DNA of 10,917 nt from Gemmatimonadota bacterium (lineage in GTDB: Bacteria > GCA-2686955), in the NCBI GenBank assembly GCA_026991065.1, contig JALXCG010000795.1, forward strand, positions 1 to 10,917. Direction: 5' to 3'. The position numbers and the translations under genes are program-made. This document shows, one piece after another, positions 6,932 through 10,917 of this stretch. Within the stretch, counting starts at the first letter, position 1. The number at the start of each line of letters is the position of its first letter. The notes under the pieces are model-generated. The model was given only the letters and a program-made list of their open reading frames with translations. It was not told where the DNA came from and did no database searches.

Positions 6932-7924
6932 TCACTCCTGCGCAATGCGCAACACCGCGGCGCCATCGATCCGGCCGTCGCGCAGCCGCTCAAGCGCCTG
7001 GTTGGCCGCGTGCAGAGGAAAACTCTCCACCTCGGTGCGCACCGGCACCCGCGGTGCCACAGTGAAGAACTCCTCGCCGTCGCGACGAGTCAGATTGGCT
7101 ACCGAGCGAATCACCCGCTCGCCCCAGAGCCGGGAGTAGGCAAACTCCGGTATCGGGCTCATGTGGATGCCGGCACAGACCACAATTCCGCCCTTGCGCA
7201 CCACGCGCAGCGCTTCCGGCACCAGCGACCCCACCGGCGCAAAAAGAATCGCCGCATCCAACTCGCGTGGGGGCGTCGCCCCGGAAGCGCCCGCCCAGGT
7301 CGCCCCGAGCCGGCGGGCGAAGGCCTGGGCGCTCGCATCCCCGGGCCGGGTAAAAGCGTAGACCTCGCGACCCTGATGCACCGCAACCTGCGCGATGATG
7401 TGAGCGGCGGCTCCAAAACCGTAAAGCCCGAGACGTCCGGCGTCCTCCGCCATGCGCAGCGCGCGGTAGCCAATCAGGCCGGCGCAGAGCAGTGGGGCCG
7501 CATGAAGATCGTCGTAGGCTGCGGGAATCGGAAAAGCGTATCGATGGTCGGCGACCGCGTATTCGGCAAAACCTCCATGGATGTCGTAACCGGTAAAGCG
7601 GGCCCGGTCGCAAAGATTCTCCCGTCCGGCACGACACTGCGGGCAGCTCCCACAAGTGCTCCCCAGCCAGGGAACGCCCACGCGCTGCCCCACTTCCAGC
7701 GTCTGCACCCGATCGCCACGGGCCACCACCTCCGCAATGATCTCGTGACCGGGAATCAAGGGCATGCGCGGCTCGGGAAGATCACCATCGACAATGTGCA
7801 GATCGGTCCTGCAGACAGCACAAGCACGCACCCGCAGAAGCAGATCCAGCGGCCCGGGAGTGGGTGAGTCCACCTCCAGCAAACGCAGTGGTTCACCAAC
7901 CCGCGTCATCACCATCGCCTGCAT
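6932..7924 (-). CDS. Zinc-dependent alcohol dehydrogenase family protein
   Basis: This medium-chain dehydrogenase/reductase should carry out NAD(P)-linked oxidation or reduction of an alcohol/aldehyde in the cytoplasm; the substrate is unknown. Counting from the ATG at 7924 it has 330 residues. Catalytic-zinc ligands appear as C38 (AVCRTDLH), H60-E61 (PGHE) and C147. A structural-zinc lobe has C91, C94, C97 and C105. The nucleotide-binding fold follows with a short LYGFGAAAH (167-175). It best resembles the subfamily I know as adh_fam_2 (TIGR02822), of about 330 residues, which has the same altered glycine loop. The frame extends to a TTG at 7936, but GGAG lies 6 bases before the ATG at 7924, and MQAMVMTRVGEPL is a typical start for the family. 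It is divergent from the Nudix regulator gene, with about 104 bases between, and may be regulated by it (inference). Confidence 0.93.
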   Translation of the reverse strand: MQAMVMTRVGEPLRLLEVDSPTPGPLDLLLRVRACAVCRTDLHIVDGDLPEPRMPLIPGHEIIAEVVARGDRVQTLEVGQRVGVPWLGSTCGSCPQCRAGRENLCDRARFTGYDIHGGFAEYAVADHRYAFPIPAAYDDLHAAPLLCAGLIGYRALRMAEDAGRLGLYGFGAAAHIIAQVAVHQGREVYAFTRPGDASAQAFARRLGATWAGASGATPPRELDAAILFAPVGSLVPEALRVVRKGGIVVCAGIHMSPIPEFAYSRLWGERVIRSVANLTRRDGEEFFTVAPRVPVRTEVESFPLHAANQALERLRDGRIDGAAVLRIAQE

Positions 7925-8028
7925 CGCCATCTCCAATCTCAGCCCGAAGGCCGGGAATGTAGGGTACTATCACGCGCACGGGATCCCCCGCGCAACTCTC
8001 CATTCGCCCACGCCGCCGGCTCTGTTCC

Positions 8029-9021
8029 ATGCACCCCGCTCAACCCGCTATGTCTCCCGCCTCGCTCCCGCCCGCATCGCTGGAGATTCGCCTCGACGCG
8101 GTCATCCTCAGCGTATCCGGTGGTGCACCGCACGTGTGTACCATCGAAGATGGTTGCGGTGAGCTGGCCCTCCCCTCGGGCCCACTGGACCTCGCCCAGG
8201 ATCGCACCCTCGAACTGGCGGCCCGACGCCGCGTGCGCGAACAGGTCGGCATTGAGCTGGGTTATGTAGAACAGCTTTACACCTTCGGCGACCGCGACCG
8301 CAAGCCCACTGCGCGCACCGATGGCGCGCGGGTGATTTCGGTCGCCTATCTGGCATTGGTCGAAGAGGAGCATCTAACGGTCAAACCCGACTCCCAGGTC
8401 GCCTGGACGCCCCTCTACACACTTCTTCCCTGGGAAGATTGGTTTCGCGGGCGCCCGCCACGTCTCGATCAGGATCTGATTCCCGGAATCCGCGCTTGGA
8501 TCGCGGACGCGGCCGACCCCGGAGTTCGCGCCGAGCGCCGCGCGCGGGCCGACCTGACCTTCGGCAGCGAAGGCGCTCCCTGGGATGGCGAGCGCGTGCT
8601 CGAGCGCTACGAGCTACTCTATGAGATCGGCCTGGTCGCCGAGCGGGAGCGGGATGCGGGCGGCGCGCGGCCGCCCGCCACAGCAGCAACCCAGGGCCGC
8701 GCCATGGCGGTTGACCATCGCCGCATCTGCGCCACGGCCCTGGGGCGACTGCGCGGCAAGATCCGCTATCGCCCCCTGGTGTTTGAGTTGCTGCCGGACC
8801 AGTTCACACTGCTGGAACTGCAGCGCGTGGTCGAAGCCCTGGCGGGGGTTCCGATCCACAAACAGAATTTCCGTCGTCTGGTCGACCGCAGCCGGCTGGT
8901 CGAAGGTACCGGCAACCACCGAGCCCGCACCCGCGGTCGTCCAGCGGAGCTGTTCCGCTTCCGCCGCGATGTTCTGCGCGAACGGCGCGGCCCCGGAATC
9001 GGCCTGCCGCGCCTGAAGTAG
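8029..9021 (+). CDS. NrtR-like regulator: degenerate Nudix plus winged helix
   Basis: This 330-residue protein pairs an N-terminal Nudix-like domain (about 19-160) with a C-terminal winged-helix DNA-binding domain (about 235-315; LRGKIRYRPLVFELLP, FTLLELQRVVEAL, HKQNFRRLV, RGRPAELFRFR). This is the NrtR architecture of NAD-metabolism repressors, which bind ADP-ribose or related nucleotides. The closest pattern is the long form annotated 'NAD regulator' in Alphaproteobacteria, with its LGYVEQLYTFGDR and PWDGERVLERYELLYE segments. In the Nudix box, RRVREQVGI (67-75) replaces REUxEExGU. Two catalytic glutamates are R68 and Q72, so hydrolysis is unlikely. No ribosome binding site precedes the ATG at 8029, and M8 (8050) is an alternative start. 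No NAD biosynthesis gene is visible; the divergent neighbour is the alcohol dehydrogenase gene. Its target genes are unknown. Confidence 0.85.
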   Translation: MHPAQPAMSPASLPPASLEIRLDAVILSVSGGAPHVCTIEDGCGELALPSGPLDLAQDRTLELAARRRVREQVGIELGYVEQLYTFGDRDRKPTARTDGARVISVAYLALVEEEHLTVKPDSQVAWTPLYTLLPWEDWFRGRPPRLDQDLIPGIRAWIADAADPGVRAERRARADLTFGSEGAPWDGERVLERYELLYEIGLVAERERDAGGARPPATAATQGRAMAVDHRRICATALGRLRGKIRYRPLVFELLPDQFTLLELQRVVEALAGVPIHKQNFRRLVDRSRLVEGTGNHRARTRGRPAELFRFRRDVLRERRGPGIGLPRLK

Positions 9022-9029
9022 CTCCCGGA

Positions 9030-10241
9030 TCACGCCGGTAGAGTCAGGCCTTTGCTGCGCAGCACTTCAGCCACCACCGCGTCCGCCTTGGCGAAGCGTT
9101 GGGGCCAGGTGTTGGCGCGCGCTTCGGCGATCCGCTTCCGGCGCAACTCGGTGGCTTCCTCTCCGCTCTCCTCCAGCGCCGCGGCCACCGCCGCCACAAA
9201 CTCGCCCGGCTCCGCCGCCACCCGCACCAGGGGCTCCAGATCGCGCAGCGCCGGTATCTCCACCGAAACGGTTGGAATCCCCGCCGCCAAATACTCGTAG
9301 GACTTGGTGGGAAACATGTAGCGCACATATTTCGCCTTGCGGAAAGGGATCAGCCCAACATCGAAAGCGGCCAAATACCCCGCCAGTTCATGCGGCTCGC
9401 GGCCACCGAGAAAATGTACATTGGGCAGAGCCTTCAGCGCCGCCGGGGCGGGGCTCAGCTCCGGTCCCACCATCACCAACTGCCACTGCGGATCGGCCAT
9501 CGCCAGCGCAACCAGCAGATCGTAATCCAAACGCGGATCGATCGCCCCCAGATAGCCCACCCGCGGGTGGGGAATCGCCGCCACGTCCGGGGCGATCTCC
9601 ACATTGGGATCGGCGGCCCGCTCCACCACCTGCTCATCGACCCCACTGGGGAGATAGAGCAGATCCTCGCGGATCGTGCCCAGATCCTCGCGCAGCGTCG
9701 ACGCGGTCACCATCACCCGATCCGCGCGTCGCAGCAACCGCGCCTCCATCGGATCCAACAACCGCCGTTTCTTCTGATTGGAGTGATAGGCAGCGATGCG
9801 ATCGTTGCAATCGAAGATCACCGCACAGGGATCGAGAAACGCCTCATCCGCCAGATAGAAGGGGTGATACGACCACACCAGCGGCCGCCTGAACCCCAGT
9901 GAGCGAACCACCCCCGCCATCGATCGGCGCATCAGCTGGTGGTTGCAACCATCGATCACCCCGAGAATCCCCATCTGAAAAAACAGCGGCGGCGGGGTCC
10001 AGACATGCAAATTGGGAGCGATCCGACGGACTCCTCCGCGCCAATTGCGGAAATCGTTCTTGATCCGCTGCTTGAACTCGGGATGCAGCCACATCGTGGT
10101 GAACGCATAAGGCGCATCGCAAAAAAGCACCCGGTTCCCGCTCTCCGCCAGATGCAGCGCCGTTTTGTGCATAATCAGCTGGACGCCGCCCCAACTGATC
10201 CAGCTTGGGATCACAATGTCCAGTCCACTCAGCGCTGCCAT
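9030..10241 (-). CDS. GT-B fold glycosyltransferase (GT1/GT4-like)
   Basis: This 403-residue glycosyltransferase probably transfers a sugar from a nucleotide donor during cell-surface or exopolysaccharide synthesis at the inner membrane face. The N-terminal acceptor domain has WGGVQLIMHKTALHLAESG (18-36) and a WSYHPFYLADEAF then VIFDCNDRIAAYH stretch (123-153), recalling TuaH-type enzymes. The C-terminal donor domain has VGYLGAIDPRLDYDLL (228-243), VHFLGGREPHELAGYLAAFDVGLIPF (275-300) and the donor-binding PTKSYEYLAAGIPTV (311-325). No transmembrane segment or signal peptide is seen. The ATG at 10241 follows GAGGAGA by about 10 bases and a good promoter at 10290-10318. It stands alone: no other polysaccharide gene is in the window, and it converges on the regulator gene with 8 bases between stops. 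Donor and acceptor cannot be named. Confidence 0.9.
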   Translation of the reverse strand: MAALSGLDIVIPSWISWGGVQLIMHKTALHLAESGNRVLFCDAPYAFTTMWLHPEFKQRIKNDFRNWRGGVRRIAPNLHVWTPPPLFFQMGILGVIDGCNHQLMRRSMAGVVRSLGFRRPLVWSYHPFYLADEAFLDPCAVIFDCNDRIAAYHSNQKKRRLLDPMEARLLRRADRVMVTASTLREDLGTIREDLLYLPSGVDEQVVERAADPNVEIAPDVAAIPHPRVGYLGAIDPRLDYDLLVALAMADPQWQLVMVGPELSPAPAALKALPNVHFLGGREPHELAGYLAAFDVGLIPFRKAKYVRYMFPTKSYEYLAAGIPTVSVEIPALRDLEPLVRVAAEPGEFVAAVAAALEESGEEATELRRKRIAEARANTWPQRFAKADAVVAEVLRSKGLTLPA

Positions 10242-10269
10242 AAACCACTCTTCTCCTCAACGTTTTCGG

Positions 10270-10284
10270 GGTCTTTGCGAGACC
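10270..10284. repeat. Palindrome GGTCT-N5-AGACC in the divergent intergenic region
   Basis: This is a perfect 5-bp inverted repeat with a 5-base spacer (TTGCG). It starts about 6 bases downstream of the predicted -10 box of the glycosyltransferase promoter, so it covers the likely transcription start. It could be an operator or a 5' mRNA hairpin of that gene. Confidence 0.4.
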
Positions 10285-10289
10285 GCTCA

Positions 10290-10318
10290 AGTTTAGGGAG
10301 CGACATCCGCGCTGACAA
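10290..10318 (-). promoter_or_regulatory. Predicted sigma70-type promoter of the glycosyltransferase gene
   Basis: On the minus strand, TTGTCA (-35, 10313-10318, five of six consensus bases) and TAAACT (-10, 10290-10295, four of six) are exactly 17 bases apart. The ATG at 10241 lies about 49 bases past the -10 box, with a GAGGAGA ribosome binding site between. Confidence 0.55.
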
Positions 10319-10326
10319 GAATCTTG
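10316..10326. repeat. Palindrome CAAGAATCTTG overlapping the -35 box
   Basis: This is an 11-base perfect palindrome with a central A. It overlaps the first half of the predicted -35 box of the glycosyltransferase promoter and lies upstream of the YkgJ gene, so it is placed where a repressor could act on either gene. Palindromes this short also arise by chance. Confidence 0.35.
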
Positions 10327-10359
10327 GATCCTCCGCACTCCCCCTCGTTGGAGCCAGCC

Positions 10360-10758
10360 ATGCCGAACAACCCCACGCCTCGCACCACCACCGCCGGGGA
10401 CTACCCCTTTCGCTTCAACTCCGGCGCCTGCGCCGCCTGCGCCGGCCGCTGCTGCCGTGGCGCTCCCGGCCATGTCTGGGTAGACCCTGACGAACTGTCC
10501 CGGATCGCCACCCATCTCAACCAACCGGTGCTCACCATCCGCCGCGACTACGCCCGCCAAGTCAACGGCCGCTGGTCGCTGCGCGAACGCCCGCTCGCCG
10601 CCGACGATTTCGCCTGCATCTTTTTCGATCTCGGCCGCTCCCGCTGCACCATCTACCCGGTGCGCCCGCGGCAGTGCGCCACCTATCCATTCTGGCATCG
10701 CTTTCGCCACGACCCGCGGACCGCCGCCGCCGAGTGTCCCGGAGTGGAGATTCTCTGA
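10360..10758 (+). CDS. YkgJ family cysteine-cluster protein
   Basis: This small cytoplasmic protein of 132 residues is from the YkgJ (CxxCxxCC, PF03692) family, thought to bind zinc or an Fe-S centre; the biochemical role is unknown. The N-terminal cluster is C24, C27, C31 and C32 (GACAACAGRCCRG). Further cysteines are C86 (FACIFFD), C96 (RCTIYPVRPRQC), C106 (in CATYPFW) and C126 (ECPG). The RCTIYPVRPRQCATYPFW segment is highly typical of the family. The ATG at 10360 is preferred over a longer TTG-initiated frame at 10324, because GGAG lies 6 bases before it and the extra residues are not conserved-looking. It is divergent from the glycosyltransferase gene, with 118 bases between them. The family is certain, the function unknown. 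Confidence 0.93.
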   Translation: MPNNPTPRTTTAGDYPFRFNSGACAACAGRCCRGAPGHVWVDPDELSRIATHLNQPVLTIRRDYARQVNGRWSLRERPLAADDFACIFFDLGRSRCTIYPVRPRQCATYPFWHRFRHDPRTAAAECPGVEIL

Positions 10759-10874
10759 CCCCGGCCTCTCTCTCACCAAGAGCGGAACGTCGCCGCCGCG
10801 ACAGGTCTCCTGGACACCCCGCGACGACGGCGCTTTCAGCACAGCAATGCGCTCCCCCGCCAGCGCTCAGCCGC

Positions 10875-10917
10875 TCACGCCACCGGCTCGGGCGCGTAGG
10901 AGATCTTCGCCAGCTGC
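10875..10917 (-). CDS. Possible C-terminal end of a gene cut by the window edge
   Basis: On the minus strand the last bases read as QLAKISYAPEPVA followed by TGA at 10875-10877, with the frame open to the edge. The composition looks like a real C-terminus, and the gene would converge on the YkgJ gene with 116 bases between stops. Thirteen residues are too few to identify it, and it may be an accidental open frame. Confidence 0.35.
   Translation of the reverse strand, partial: QLAKISYAPEPVA

Noticed and set aside
6932-7924. Loss of the dehydrogenase cofactor site, because the glycine loop reads GFGAAAH
   Set aside because: The same altered loop is, to my memory, normal in the adh_fam_2 subfamily, and all zinc ligands are present, so this is not evidence of inactivity.
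10789-10802. Hairpin GTCGC-CGCC-GCGAC after the YkgJ gene as a terminator
   Set aside because: The stem is only 5 bp and no T run follows; such hairpins are common by chance in GC-rich DNA.
9844-10842. A 332-codon minus-strand open frame across the glycosyltransferase start and the YkgJ gene
   Set aside because: It overlaps two clear genes in other frames and includes their promoter region; the Gly/Ala/Arg-rich translation has no recognisable motif.

Overview
This is a densely coding, GC-rich bacterial stretch with typical Gram-negative housekeeping and accessory genes. It holds nine complete protein genes, one tRNA-Gly(CCC) gene and probably the last codons of a tenth protein at the right edge. 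I see no mobile element, CRISPR array, phage gene or rRNA. The phylum is uncertain. Der, the DUF512 radical SAM protein and the LPP20/FlgP-like exported protein recall Desulfobacterota, Acidobacteria or candidate phyla. The Nudix-winged-helix regulator resembles the 'NAD regulator' proteins known mainly from Alphaproteobacteria.

Left block (119-5182, all on the minus strand, read right to left): an exported LPP20/FlgP-like protein, an AI-2E/PerM-family membrane protein, a PDZ-DUF512 radical SAM protein, and the ribosome-assembly GTPase Der. The first three are joined by two GTGA stop/start overlaps, which indicates translational coupling. Der follows after 59 bases. The DUF512-Der pairing is a recurrent neighbourhood and suggests a role for DUF512 in ribosome or RNA biology. 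The tRNA-Gly(CCC) gene sits just upstream, with its own likely promoter (5371-5398) and a weak hairpin terminator (5229-5259).

Middle block (5427-7924, minus strand): a zinc alcohol dehydrogenase, a stand-alone CheY-like receiver protein with a likely promoter of its own (6898-6926), and a six-helix membrane protein of unknown function. Divergent from the dehydrogenase is a long Nudix-winged-helix regulator (8029-9021, plus strand). Its Nudix box has lost catalytic residues, so it probably senses a nucleotide rather than cleaving one.

Right block: a GT-B glycosyltransferase (minus strand) meets the regulator gene tail to tail with only 8 bases between stops. It has a good predicted sigma70-type promoter (10290-10318) bracketed by two small perfect palindromes. 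Divergent from it is a YkgJ-type cysteine-cluster protein (plus strand).

Several starts are set here inside the longest open frame, on ribosome binding sites, gene overlaps or family length: the LPP20-like protein, AI-2E protein, receiver, dehydrogenase and YkgJ. I did not find a clearly new multi-gene defence or biosynthetic system. The most unusual items are the apparently non-catalytic Nudix regulator facing an oxidoreductase, the CPLC insertion in the exported protein, and the operon linking envelope proteins to Der.
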